Shown here piece after piece: positions 24,146-36,059 of a stretch of DNA of 64,000 nucleotides. The translations under genes and the position numbers were made by a program. This stretch comes from Quillaja saponaria (Eukaryota > Streptophyta > Magnoliopsida > Fabales > Quillajaceae): positions 3,348,001 to 3,412,000 of the forward strand of contig CM055611.1 of assembly GCA_029379385.1 (NCBI GenBank), read 5' to 3'. The notes beneath the pieces were generated by a model that saw nothing but the letters and a program-made list of their open reading frames with translations, searched no databases and was not told where the DNA came from. The stretch's first letter is position 1. Each line of letters opens with the position of its first letter.

Positions 24146-24915
24146 GAGGAAGAATATTGTCAATCTTATCTAGTCGAGGCAAAGTGGCTCTATAATGGTT
24201 GGATATCCATTGCAGTACCGGTGACACAGGCACACGCTTACTCTACTATTGCAAATCCAATAAAAAAAAAAGGCTTGGACTGCTTGGAAGAAGGATGTCT
24301 CAACATTATTCATTGGACGGCTGTGATTGTTGGCTTGGCAGATGATCTTGGAACCTTCTCAGTAAGCATGCCTAGCTTCTCTATTTTTTCAAACATCCTT
24401 TAATTTGCATATACTTCCCTACTTTCCTTTCTTTTTCTTTTTTGGACCATACCACATACAAAACATGAGATAACTATTTCTTCCTAAAACTCTTATTTTA
24501 GGAGGTAAGATTAGATTCCAAATCCTTACATTACTTCAAAATATTGTATTAATTAAACCAATTGGCACCTTCTTAATTCTATGTCTTAGTATTATTATTA
24601 TTATTATTTTTTTAATTTTAGCAGGATGTAGAGACAAGCAATCCTAACAGTTCAGTCCAATATTACATGAACAAAAAAGAAACTTTTAAAGAAGTAGCCC
24701 GTAATTATATAAGATGCTTAATAAATGAAACCTGGAAGAAAATAAATAGAGATAGATTTGCTTCTTCTCCAATTCCTCAAGTTTTTGTCGAAATGTGTGT
24801 AAACTTTTCAAGGATGACACTTCGCATATACCAACATGGAGATGGTCATATAAGTCAAGCAGATGGTGTTAAGGATATCATGTCATCAATTCTTATTGAC
24901 CCTATTCCCCATTGA
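24146..24915 (+). pseudogene. Terpene synthase exons 6 and 7, copy B
   Basis: Exon 6 (24,146-24,361) encodes EEEYCQSYLVEAKWLYNGW, then ISIAVPVTQAHAYSTIANPI and on to LADDLGTFS before GTAAGC. About 14 codons present in copy C (RPSLPEYFDN region) are missing in frame. Exon 7 (24,625-24,915) is open to a TGA: DVETSNPNSSVQYYMN, then MCVNFSRMTLRIYQHGDG, then SSILIDPIPH. This is the alpha-domain C-terminus of a class I TPS. The (N/D)DxxSxxxE metal motif would read DDLGTFSDV, with V in place of the usual glutamate. Exons 1 and 3-5 are absent, so it is not a working gene. Confidence 0.85.
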
Positions 24916-25540
24916 TAATGCTGTGAAGTCATAGCAAACAATCTTCAATTTGTGACCAATTGTATTTTCAAAGGAATGTTTGTGCTAGAGAATGCTCATG
25001 ATTGTTCATGTGTGCTAGATTTGCCGTGTAGTTTTATTATGTTTTATGAAAATAAGACAAGGTGTGGTATGGTAAATTGATGTACAATCGATTGGTTTGG
25101 CTTTCTTATGAATTTTAATTTTACAGAAAATATGAGAATTTTACTAATTCGAATTAACTCGATCTGATTAATTTGATTAAACCGGATTTCTAAGTTGGAT
25201 AATATTTTTATCCTTTTTCTTGTGTCGGATCAGTTATTTAGGTGAGAAGAATTTCAACCCAATAACACTGAACCCACTTGAAATTATATATGAAAAATTT
25301 AGAACTATTTTTTATTTGTAAAAAAAAAATAAAGATCAATTGCACTTTATCCTATAACTATTGTTCATTTTGTAGTAACCCTCATGAACTGTGGAATTAG
25401 GTACATAATCTCCTTATTTGACTCAAAATTAACAAATAGTCCCTAATCATCCAAATAAGTTATTAAATCTAACATATTAACTCAAAAAATGCTAAAATAT
25501 CCTGATATAAGTTTTTTTTTTTTTTTTTTTCAATTTGTAT
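24916..25540. other. 3' flank of TPS copy B
   Basis: About 24,916-25,290 matches 57,643-58,030 (3' flank of copy D). After about 25,320 it changes to sequence containing TGCACTTTATCCTATAAC and a poly(T) and TTC-repeat tract (25,509-25,565). No gene is visible. Confidence 0.6.
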
Positions 25541-25544
25541 CTCT

Positions 25545-27350
25545 TATTTCTTCTTCTTCTTCTTATCATAGTTAAGATCAAGCACCTTTTAATGCATGAA
25601 TATGAGTGCATGACTCTATTCAATATATATTCATGTATAAACTATATATTATTTTAAATTACATTTGTTTAATTTTAACTTTCTTATTCAATATGTAATA
25701 TTAAAAGTCTCCAATTTATGTTACTTTTTAGTACAAAAATTATATAACTCATATATAGTTTTATTTTTGACTTTATTATTTGTTAAAATATTTAGTAAAT
25801 TATTCTACAATAGGGTTTGACTAAAAAAGTCTATGTCGACCATGACCCAAATTTTTAACTGGGTACAATTTTTTATTATTGGACTATCTTATGTCAAAAT
25901 TTGAATGGAATTTTTGTTAATCCGACTAAATCTGATCGGGTGGATGAAATGTATCTCAAATCTGACGCACCCGTACCCTAAATAAAAGTCGCAGGGTAAA
26001 TAACACATCTCATCTCATTTCTTATAAATCACAACACTCATGCCTACACTACACATCAACTTCACAAATTAAAGTCAACCAAGACAATACAATTGCTCAC
26101 TCACATGAGTATTCCTCATTATTTTATCTCACGCTCTCAATTTGATATTTCTCTCTAGGCATTTTCCTCATTATTTTATCTACGTTGCTTTTCTTTTATC
26201 TCTGTACTTGAATCTCTATTTACAGGTACAAGTTCACCTACTGAAGTTATTACACATAGGTGGGAGACAAGAGTTAAAAACTCTTTTAACTCTTTTTTGA
26301 CAAATTTTGCGTGAAGACTTAAATGCCACCGAAAAAAGAATGACAAAGTGGTAGCCACAAAAGTCCAATATTATGGGCTGGATGCCCACAACATGAAGAC
26401 ATGAGTAACCAAATTAATAAAATAGCTATATCTAGAAATTGACAAACAAGACTGCTGGATATGGATACATACTAACCCAACATACTGATAAAGGAGAGCC
26501 ACGAATATATATAAAGTGGAATCAGTAGGTATTTCATTGATTGGTGAGCTTTGATGACCTCCCTCCATAGATAGAAGGACAATGTTGGTTGTCAGCAAGA
26601 AGATAAGGATAGGCAATGCTGAAATGACCAATTACCACAATGAGTGAGAAATCGCAAACAAGAAGTCTAGCAATTTGATCAAAACAATCACTGCTTAGTC
26701 AATTTCTTTGATTTGTGTCAATTTAGAGATTGTAGTGTTGAAACTTAACACTTTGAAACGGAGGAAAATATAGTAAGTGCCTAAATTACGTAGGATGAGC
26801 TGTCATTATGGGTAATGGCTAGAACTCCCTGTTTAAGAACAAAGGTGGAAGAGACTGATCACAAGTTCTAAAACCTGAAAAGGAAAAAGAAATATAGTTG
26901 CCCTAACCTGGAAAACTACACAGAGGAAACCGGCAGTCAGGGCCACATAAAGCCATGAAAGGAACTAAGGGGCCTATTTTTCCAAAGTGGCTGGAATATA
27001 ACAGCAGCTTTAATTGCCCAGAGTGAAGTGTATAGGAAATGTTAAAAAGAGCAGAAACAAAACTAAAATACATTGATCTGAGCAAAATGTGGGGAAACTG
27101 CATGAGCATCTTTTGCACCTGCAGTGTCAGTGGTAAAGTGAGAAACAACTCCTAATGGCCCAAATGATCAGAGAATGGATTATGCAGGATGAGTAGTAGT
27201 GTAGTACCCAGAACTACACTCCCATTGCAGTAGATAAACACAATAAAAGCCACCAATACCATGGGGAAGGGACTAAAAGACACTAATAGCAACCATTTCA
27301 TATGCAATGCACTTCCATACATCTGTAATGTTTGTAGAGCTTTAAGAACA
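25545..27350 (-). pseudogene. Inverted partial copy of the ALG10 3' region
   Basis: Read on the minus strand the interval follows 62,090-64,000 with introns retained. It contains part of the WxMKWLLLVSF exon (27,208-27,300), a segment around 27,120 matching MLMQFPHILL (another frame of the AHAVSPHFAQ exon), the FSGQ/HFGKIGP region, and the last exon near 26,610-26,470. That exon reads AYPYLLADNQH, then in another frame SMKYLLIPLYIYSW and SMLG before TAG. Retained introns exclude a processed copy. Exons 1-4 are absent. The region beyond TAG, down to about 25,550, also matches 62,972-64,000. Confidence 0.85.
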
Positions 27351-27794
27351 AAATCAAAAGTTAGGTTTCATTAAACATGTAAAAATGAACCTGAATAGAA
27401 ATTATACTAATCCAATAAAGATTACATAGAAAAAATAACACCTTATGCATGGTGTTCTCACCACTCCTTGTATATCTCTACCAATCTCTCTTGTATCCCT
27501 ACTCTAGATATGGTCTCACAACTATTACATCTCTTCCTTTTTCATACCTACAAATCTCACAAGTCTGCATATTTATACTACATATGACTTGTCCACTAAG
27601 CAAACTTTTTCTCCAAGAGAACGTAATCGCAACCTAATTAGACTTACTTACCCACCAAAATAAATTTAATTAGAGAATCTCAAGCTATTATCTAATTAGT
27701 TTTTCTTGCACACACCAAGAATAAACTAATTAAAAAATTATCAAGATATATCTGATTTGAGTTAAAATCTCAACACAATGATTAGAGTTTTAGA

Positions 27795-27825
<31 letters not shown>

Positions 27826-28000
27826 TTTAGGCAGGTAAATGTTACTCTAATTTCACATCAGCACTTAATTTCTTTCTTTCCTGCCCAATACCAAATGTTT
27901 CTACATGCACTGCATGACTATAGCTCCATCAGTAAAACCAAATGCCGCCTTAATAGAAATATATGTTATTAATAAGTAAAATAATGTTTCTTTTTTATGG
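27351..28000. other. Spacer with TPS-unit backbone and TA microsatellite
   Basis: 27,351-27,700 shows no feature. 27,720-27,985 matches 7,545-7,766 and 49,090-49,315, the backbone just left of the Mutator-like element, but here no element follows. A TA microsatellite is at 27,795-27,822. This marks the likely left part of unit C. Confidence 0.5.
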
Positions 28001-29690
28001 TTAACATAGATACATAATTAGCTGATCCATTGATTCAACCTTGTAGAAAAGTAGTTGATGAGCAGTTGAGTTATAAGATACCAAACACCCAAAAAATGCT
28101 CAACTTTTGTATTTTTTCTACCAGACATGCAAAGAAATTATTGAGAATATTGGGTAGATATAAATATTCTAATTTTACATAATTATGAATCACAATAATT
28201 TAATGATATAAAAATTGAGGTTTATAAGATAGAAAGATAATACTACAAAATCAAATACAAAGGCACTGTCCTTAAAGGTTGATTTTTGCCCTCTTAGAAT
28301 ATATCTGATGTATATTATGATGCACAAAGTCTCAACGGTTTAACCCTTCAAGAGTAGATTTTAAATCGTTCTCTAATCTTTTCACACAAGATTGAGAACC
28401 TTAACGAAGAGCCACAACTCTTTCTTTGCAATTTGAAATTGTTATAAAATGGTTATGGAATTGTTATATTACATACTCTCCTTATATAGGAGGAATCACA
28501 ACTATCATACACGACTATATTATGATGGACATATTACAACGACTATAATAGAAATTAAGTTTGATTACCTAAATTAAATTTTTAACAGAAATGAATAACG
28601 CCAGTTGTCAAATGTTGTCTACTAAAAATCTATGGGTCTAAAGAAAATTCCATCTTATTAATTGAGATAAGTTTTTAAGTAAAAATGAATAAAAATGATT
28701 GTATGGATCTAAAAAGAATCTGTGGTTAAATTATTTGATAAAATCCATTGAAATTAATTTATACTTCAACAGAAATAAGAAGTTTATGAGTTCACTAATT
28801 CATAATTCTGAGAGAGAAAAAATATTTTGTAAAAATTATTTTAATGATGGTATAGTTTAATTTAAAAGCTCATGATTTCAATAAAAATAAATAAATAAAT
28901 AAAATAAAAAGCTCATGATCAGAAGAATGAATTATTATTATTTTTTTTTCTTGTGGCCTCAATTTGGTTGCCACTCCCGCATTTTCTCGTCTGCTCTTTC
29001 TCCGTTTATATAATACCCATAGTCCACATGATTATCTTTCTCAGTTTCTCAATTTTTTTTTATTTATTCAAATATTTTTTCAATTAATAATTAGATTTCT
29101 TTAATAAGTATCTTAAAAACACTTATTAAGACAATAAATTAAATTCTAAAAATTAATTTTTAACAAAATAAAAAATTAATACTGTATTATGTAAATGATC
29201 ATAATAAATATTAAAAATATTATGACAAATTTTAGGTCAGGCCACAATATTTGGATTTAATGTGGTTTTGTCCGTTTTGCTGTCATTTGTCCCGTTATTC
29301 TGTGCCACATCATTGCTATAAGTAATATTTTGGCACAAACTATTAGTTTCAGGCCACTGTTACCATAATAATAAGTAACAAGGAGACAAACAACATGAAC
29401 CGCCTGATTTTTTTAATTCTTTTTCTTGATAAATTTTGCTTAAATTATGCTCGCAATGATTCATGAACCGTTGCAATCAGTAAAATATTATAATTATCAG
29501 GCAGTTTTAGTTTTAACAGATGATTGAGAGAATTAATACCCAATCTGAAACCACAACAAAATTAGCATGATTATTAAATATTTAGGTTTTTCTAACAATT
29601 ATTATTAAGATATTAAAAATTAAAAATTAAAAATTTATAACAGTTATTATATTATTTTAGTCATTTACGGCAGCGCAATAACTGATGATA
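28000..29690. other. Intergenic AT-rich DNA upstream of TPS copy C
   Basis: No reading frame or domain is supported. Around 28,250-28,560 there is a somewhat GC-richer, LTR-like stretch with CTTATATAGGAGG (possible TATA). A short inverted match to unit A 4,622-4,680 (TTTAGGTTTTTCTAAC) lies near 29,581. Confidence 0.35.
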
Positions 29691-29714
29691 GAGACAGTAC
29701 TCAATCCTTATAAC

Positions 29715-30185
29715 TGATGTTAGTGTATGATATTGTCGTACGTCAAAACACGTGACATTGAAAGAAAAAAACAAATGTTAAAGATGATGCTTTGACTAAG
29801 AATGAATCCTCTAGTTACGAAATATGTTGGATTATATTTTATTTACCGGCATAATAAGTAAATTATGACAGTGATAAAAATTGATTATTCCATCAAAAAA
29901 TAATTGTTATTATGTCACAAACTGAAATTTATAAGTAAAAAGTATTTGTGTCAATAACATTAACTCTACTACTCATAACTTTAGTTAAGTAGACTTATGT
30001 ATACAAAACCACTAGGCTTAAATAATACCATTACAGTATTATATAGTAGTGTCATCAGCATGTATAATCCCTATAAATAATACCTTACGGAGAGAAATAT
30101 TTATCATCTGTTCTCCCCTCAGTTACACAAAGGCTTGCATTGGATCCTTCAATTAGACTAAACTGAAGGAATTCATGTTCAAACA
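29715..30185 (+). promoter_or_regulatory. Putative promoter and 5' leader of TPS copy C
   Basis: A TATA-like CTATAAATAATA is at about 30,070-30,081, roughly 110 bases before the ATG. A perfect G-box CACGTG is at 29,749-29,754; the corresponding site in units A and D is CACGTT. The block from 29,715 to about 30,030 aligns to 4,805-5,090 and 46,330-46,610. Activity is inferred only from position and motif. Confidence 0.45.
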
Positions 30186-32876
30186 ATGGAGGCCCCAATA
30201 ATTTCAACGGTAGCTAATCATAATACTTCTGAAGACACAACTGTGGTTCATCGATTTGCAAATTTTAAGCCTCCTATTTGGACTTATGACTACATCCAAT
30301 CTTTGAATAGTAAATATAAGGTATGATTGATTTCATTATATTTTTGTAGAAGAGATTACAATTAGGTTTCACCTAGATGAAAGTATTTCTCCCTCATAAA
30401 AATGAATTTTTTTCAATGAGTCTATCTAATGTTATTTAATTCTTATTCATGCAGTAAAGAGTTTATCTCGAAAAACATGATTTGTTGAAGGAAAAAGTTA
30501 AGATGATGATTGACACAATAGAAAACCCATTGCGTCAACTTGAGTTAGTTGATATCTTACAAAAATTTGGATTATTCTATCACTTTAAGGATGAAATGAA
30601 GAAAATTTTAGACAATATGCATGAAAGTTATATTGTTGATCAGGATACATGGAAAAACAACAATTTATATGTCATTGGACTAGCTTTTAGATTGTTCTGA
30701 CAATATGGATACAATGTATCACCAAGTAATTGTGTGAATTAATCTCTCTATTTCTCTAAATTTCTTTATATATAGAATGATCCACTAACATATATGATTT
30801 TGCATTATTGTTGAAAGAGGTTTTCACTAAATTTCAAGATGAGATAGGTAATTTCAAGGCATTTATCGAAAATGATATTGAGGGAATGCCTTCATTATAT
30901 GAAGCCTCGTATCTTTCAGTAAAAGATGAAATAATTTTGGATGTGGCAAGAAATTTCATCACAAAACATCTTGAAGAATTTGAGAACAAGAACAGAAACA
31001 AGGATATATCACTTTTAGTTGAGCATGCTTTGGAATTTCCATTACATTGGAGGTCACCCAGATTAGAGGCACGGTGGTTCATCAATCTATGTTGTAAAAG
31101 AAAATATCACATGCATCCCCTTTTACTTGAGCTTGCCAAGCTGGATTTCAACATTATGCAAGCCACTTACCAAGAAGAGCTAAAACATGCTTCAAGGTAA
31201 TAACCTTTACACATCTCTTAATTAGCTAATAATTAATTCATAAAAAACAAAAGTTATTTCGAATAAAATTAATAAATTGTAAGCACAGTCATGACTAATG
31301 CGATTGATGTATCTCAACCATGTGTATAATTAACTATCACATAATTGTTAGTATGCTGTCACACATAATATGTAGACATACACAAAACTGAGATTGCACA
31401 ATCATAACGATAAATACAATAGAGGGGGCTATATATGTTATTCATAACTTCTTTTTTCATACTTTAATACTAAATATTATTTACTTTTGTATACAAAGGT
31501 GGTGGGATCGTACTGGTCTTCCAAAGAAGTTGAGCTTTCTCAGGGACAGGTTAATGGAGGCGCACATTTGGCAGCCGGAGCAGGCAATGGAGCCTCAATT
31601 TGGATATTATAGGACACATTCCACAAGGCTCTTTCTACTTATGACTATGGTAGATGATCTTTATGATAGCTATGGTAGATTAGAAGAATTAGAACTCTTC
31701 ACAGATGCTATTAAAGGGTTTTGAAATTTCACTAAAATATTCACTTTTATATATTTTCTCTCTTTAATTTTCTTGTGAAAATTTATGCAACCAATCTCAA
31801 TAATTGAAAATTAAAGCTGATTAATTGTCGATATTTCTTTGCTTGGTTATATCTAACTTATACATAGGATAATTTAATCCTCATTTTCTTTATAACAATA
31901 TTCAGATGGGATACAAGTTTGATAGATAAGCTCCCAGATCCCATGAAGGTCCTTTTCCTTGCTGTCCACAACTTTGTCAATGAGCTGGCCTTTGAAATTT
32001 TAAGGGATCAAGGATTCAACATCATACCATGTCTAAAGAAATATGTATGTATCATAAATTTATGAACTTATCATATAATTTTCATTTTTTGGATAAAATG
32101 ATTTTTTATGGACAAATGATGGGATTTTAATTTGAAAGAGCGTCATTAATTAAAATATATTTTTTTTATGACCTCACCTAACATCTTCTGAATTTTTAAT
32201 GGATAAACATTTTCTTTAACTATAAGATGAAATAATATATTGACTAAATCTTACATTTCAGTGGGGAGAATATATACAATCTTACCTAGTTGAGGCACAG
32301 TGGCAACGTAATGGAAATAGGCCATCCCTACCAGAATACTTTGACAATGCTTGGATTTCCATTGGAGTACCGTTGACGCGGATGCATGCTTACTTTACAA
32401 TAGCTAATCCAATAAAAAAGGAGGCCTTGAATTCCTTGGAAGAAGAGGGTCCCAACTTTATTCATTGGACATCAATGTTAATTCGCTTGGTAGATGATAT
32501 TGGAACATTTTCTGTAAGCATGCCTAGCAATCTCTAGTTCCCTTTGTTATGTTGATTAATCTTTTTCTTTCTTTTTTCAACTTTATTGAGATTTAGAGAT
32601 GGACGATCCCAATTCAGTGTCATACTATATGAATGAAAAGAGTCCTTCCAAAGAAGAAGCTCTTAAATACATAAAGTGCTTAATAGATGAATTATGGAAG
32701 ACGATAAATGATTATGGATTTACTTTTTCTCCATTTACATTTTGAAAGAAATGTGTGTAAACTTTTCAAGGCTGGCATTTCGCATGTTCCAGCATGGAGA
32801 TGGTTATACAAGTCAAGCAGATGATGTTAAGGATATCATGTCATCCATTCTTATTGACCCTGTTCCCCTTCAATAA
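30186..32876 (+). pseudogene. Terpene synthase (TPS-b type), copy C, nearly complete but broken
   Basis: Seven exons fit the angiosperm TPS pattern: 30,186-30,320, 30,455-30,725, about 30,804-31,196, 31,499-31,717, 31,906-32,044, 32,262-32,513 and about 32,590-32,876. Exon 1 encodes MEAPIISTVA and then HRFANFKPPIW, a weak form of RRx8W, with no evident plastid transit peptide. Exon 3 runs VFTKFQDEIGNFKAF to ELKHASR. Exon 4 has the aspartate-rich DDLYD. Exon 5 has LPDPMKVLFLAVHNFVNELA. Exon 6 has GVPLTRMHAYFTIANPIKKE and VDDIGTFS. Exon 7 ends SSILIDPVPLQ. The family uses allylic diphosphates and Mg ions, often in plastids. Lesions: TAA at the start of exon 2 (30,455), TGA at 30,698-30,700, a weak exon 3 acceptor (GCAT where copy D has GTAG) and a frame change in exon 7 near 32,745. 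The product class is not resolvable; it resembles acyclic monoterpene synthases. Confidence 0.88.
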
Positions 32877-33290
32877 TGCTGTGAAGTCATGGCAAACAAT
32901 CTTCACTTTGTGCTGCATGCTTTTCAAATTGTGATCAATTTTATTGTCAAACGAATATTTTGTGTTGGAGAATGCTCGTCAGTGTTCATGTGTGCTTTGT
33001 GTACTTTTATTGTTGCACTATATGAAAATAAGAAAGTGTGGAATGTTAAAGTTGTGAATAACTAATTGGTTTAGTTTTATTATTATTATTATTACTATTT
33101 AATTTTGTTATAATTTTTTTTTCTGATAGCGATATGAGGAGAGTTTAGAGAAAAGAGATTTCTTATAATAATTTAAACACTGGATTGTAAGATATGAAAC
33201 ATAACTCAACACTTTGGACTAAACGTAATATATGTTATAATTACTAGGTCATGAAAATGCAAAACATAAGTCACCATAGAAAATTATTGA
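32877..33290. other. 3' flank of TPS copy C
   Basis: The first 170 bases (GAAGTCATGGCAAACAATC onward) match the 3' flanks of copies B and D, which marks the unit's right side. A short ATT microsatellite lies near 33,078. There is no gene. Confidence 0.5.
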
Positions 33291-35490
33291 ATTTATATAT
33301 ACATATTTGTAAATATTTGATTTTCTTTTCTTATATATGTCTAATTATTTTGAAGAAGTCTATACATATCTAATATAAATTAACTAATATAATTATAATT
33401 AGGAATTGAATATAATTAGAATTTTTTTTTTTATAATTATATGACATAGACTTATAAATATTAGTTATTTTATTTCATAATTCACTTATTTTTAAGTACT
33501 TTATTCAATAGACAAAATTTTATAGATTTGTTTGTATATGTTACAAGAAATGATTTCTTTACCACGATATATATTTTAAATAAAATGAATAAGAAACTAT
33601 TTTTGACCCAAAATAATGAAACAAAAAGAAAAATTAAATAAAAGCCTTCAAATTAGGGGAAAAAAAAATCATTTCATTTTTGAAAGGAATGAAGGATTAT
33701 TTTCATATAATCAAAGAAAAAATTATATTCAGAAAACATAGGCTAGCTTTAAGCAAGAAACCCTAAGAAATAAAATATTTTTCTTTATCAAGTTCTTTGT
33801 TGTGTAAATTATAATAAGCAAATTCCACAACAATAAATTGTTTATTTTGACATTGGACCATTTGGAAAAATTGAAAATTTATGGGACCATAATTATATTT
33901 TCTATTAGTCCCATTGGGAGCAAAAAGATTTTATCTACACCACACATAAAATTTTAAAAGCCGAGTGATCTCAATTGTCCCCATTTAGCCCTAATGCATC
34001 ATGCCTTAATGTTTTGGCTGTCGCTAATATTGATTTTTTAAAAATAAATTATTATTTTGTAAATTATATTTTTGTTTATTTATTGTTGATTAATCAATAA
34101 AAATCATATTTAATTGAAAATAATAATCAAATATGCACAAACAAAAGTAGCAAATATCTGATGAGTATTTGTGAAAGCCTAGCAAAGCCAATCGATAATG
34201 TAGCATTGTGTTCTCGCTGGTAATGCAGTTTCTTGCATTGAATTTGGAATGTTAATGCTGTGAGTAGGAGACATTTGCAGGTGCTAGTAAAAGTTAAAAA
34301 ACCAGAAGATGGGAATTATTGTGGGCATTATTCTGGAGTTATTAATGTGCAGTGTAAGCATGCGAGGGTTGTGATTTTTAAGAAATTATGATGTGAGGTA
34401 GTACCTGTATTATATTATTTAATCTTCTATTGTCACTTATTCTTTACATTTCCAAGACCTAATAATTAGTATATTTATTGTCTCTGATGCATAAGTTGTT
34501 TTTGGTGGCGAATCCATGAATTTTTATTTGTGGGAATAAAATATTATATATAAATTTTTTTCATATATATTTGAAATTATTTTCTTATTTATGTATAGTT
34601 ATTTTAAGAAGTCCATGCATATCTAATATAACTCAATTAATATAATTATAATTAGTAATTGAATAAAATTATTATTTTATTTTATTTACAATGGTATCAC
34701 ATTGACTTATAAATATTAATTCATAATTCAATTTTTTATTATAAATATTAGTTATTTTATTTCTTAATTCACTTTTTTTTTTTATAAATACTTTATTCCA
34801 TAAATAAAATTTTATTAATTTGTTTCTATATGTTATGTGAATTGATTTTTTCAACACTATATATATTTTTAAATAAAATGAATCATGAAAGGGAACTATG
34901 TTTGATCCAAAAATAATGAAACAAAGAGAGAAAAAATAAAGAAAATCCTTTTGTATTAGGAAAAAAATTATACCAAAAAAAAAAATTCATTTTAATTTTG
35001 AAAGGAATGGAGGATTATTTTCAAATAAACAAAAAAAATTTACTGGAAAAATATTAGGCTTTAAGCAAGAAATCCCAAAAAATAAAATATTTTTCTTTAT
35101 TCGAGTTCTTTGGTGGGTAAATTGTAATAAGAAAATTCTAAAACAATAAATAATTTATTTCGATATTGGACTATTGTGGAAAAATAAAAATCTATGGGGT
35201 CATAATTATATTTTCTATTAGTTCAGTGGAGGCAAATAAGATTTTCATATACACCACACATGAAATTGTACAAGCTGAGTGACGTCAGCTAGCGACAAGC
35301 CGTATCTGATGAGTGTTGGTGACCACCTAGAAAAGCCAATTGATAATGCTGTGAATAAGTTTTTAAAAACATTTTAGTGATAGCTTTTATCGTTTATGAT
35401 AATCTTTTGGTTGTTGCTAGTAGTGATTTTTCCTAAATAATTAATTATTATTTTGCCTTACGATATTTTTTATTCATTGTTGATTAATTA
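33290..35490 (+). repeat. Diverged direct repeat, two arms about 1.28 kb apart
   Basis: 33,300-34,110 and 34,560-35,490 share a long series of landmarks in order: TATCTAATATAA, TATAATTATAATTAG, AAATAAAATGAAT, AATAATGAAACAAA, GAAAGGAATG then AGGATTATTTTC, AAATAAAATATTTTTCTTTAT, and CATAATTATATTTTCTATTAG. The spacer (34,110-34,560) is not duplicated in full. The repeat ends resemble the start of units A and D (ACATAAAATTTTAAAG, then a TCAGCT-type stretch), so it may be an older piece of the same backbone. No gene is visible. Confidence 0.65.
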
Positions 35491-35639
35491 ATAAAATTTA
35501 TATTTAATTCTAAATTGTCATATCTCTTATAGAGACATGACTAACCAGAAGATTAGATAACCAAATCTTCGTAATGTTGTCTTTACCACTACTAGACACA
35601 TATGACTCTCAAATTAATTATATTTAAAACTAAGAAAAT

Positions 35640-35965
35640 TTTTATTAAAAAAAAAGCTTATTACTGAATACATAATATTTATTGAAAATTTTAGACAGAA
35701 ATTCCACACAATGTGAAACATACCCAAAACATAAACAATATATATTTCTGTTTTTATACAACAAAAACAACAAGACCATAGAACTCTGTTTCGTCTCTCA
35801 ATATAATAACAATCAACTAGACTATTACCCCACATATGACCAAGCACCTCACAATTCTAGTGTGATTGCAAACTTTCACACTTTAACTTCAATATTGAGA
35901 CTCCGAAAAATTACCTTGTCGCTAAACACTAGGCAAAATCCATTATCATAACAGCCGTCCTCAGA
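35640..35965. repeat. LTR-like dispersed repeat, diverged member
   Basis: TTGAAAATTTTAGACAGAAATTCC, split here by changes, then GTGTGATTGCAAACTTTCACA and ATTACCTTGTCGC follow the same order as the repeat at 16.74-17.0 kb and 2.1-2.25 kb. The two short frames on opposite strands in this interval are not protein-like. Confidence 0.4.
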
Positions 35966-36059
35966 TAATCAATATTTCAGTGCAAATAATATCTTTGAAT
36001 GGAATATAGATGGCCAATATGAATACAATATTCTTAATATGTTACAGTAAATGACCATG

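Larger units (their letters stand above)
15634..25290 (+). repeat. Segmental duplication unit B
   Basis: After the MITE the sequence follows unit A's 2,533-3,400 (15,634-16,450). A 2.75-kb insertion interrupts it, then it resumes at about 19,205-20,770 (unit A 3.4-5.03 kb). It jumps to the unit A position 7,711 onward and continues through the Mutator-like element and TPS exons. It is more diverged from A and D than they are from each other. Confidence 0.75.

Noticed and set aside
30186..32876. TPS copy C as a working terpene synthase gene
   Set aside because: Exons and DDxxD are well kept, but there is a TGA inside exon 2, a TAA at its start, a doubtful exon 3 acceptor and a frame change in exon 7.
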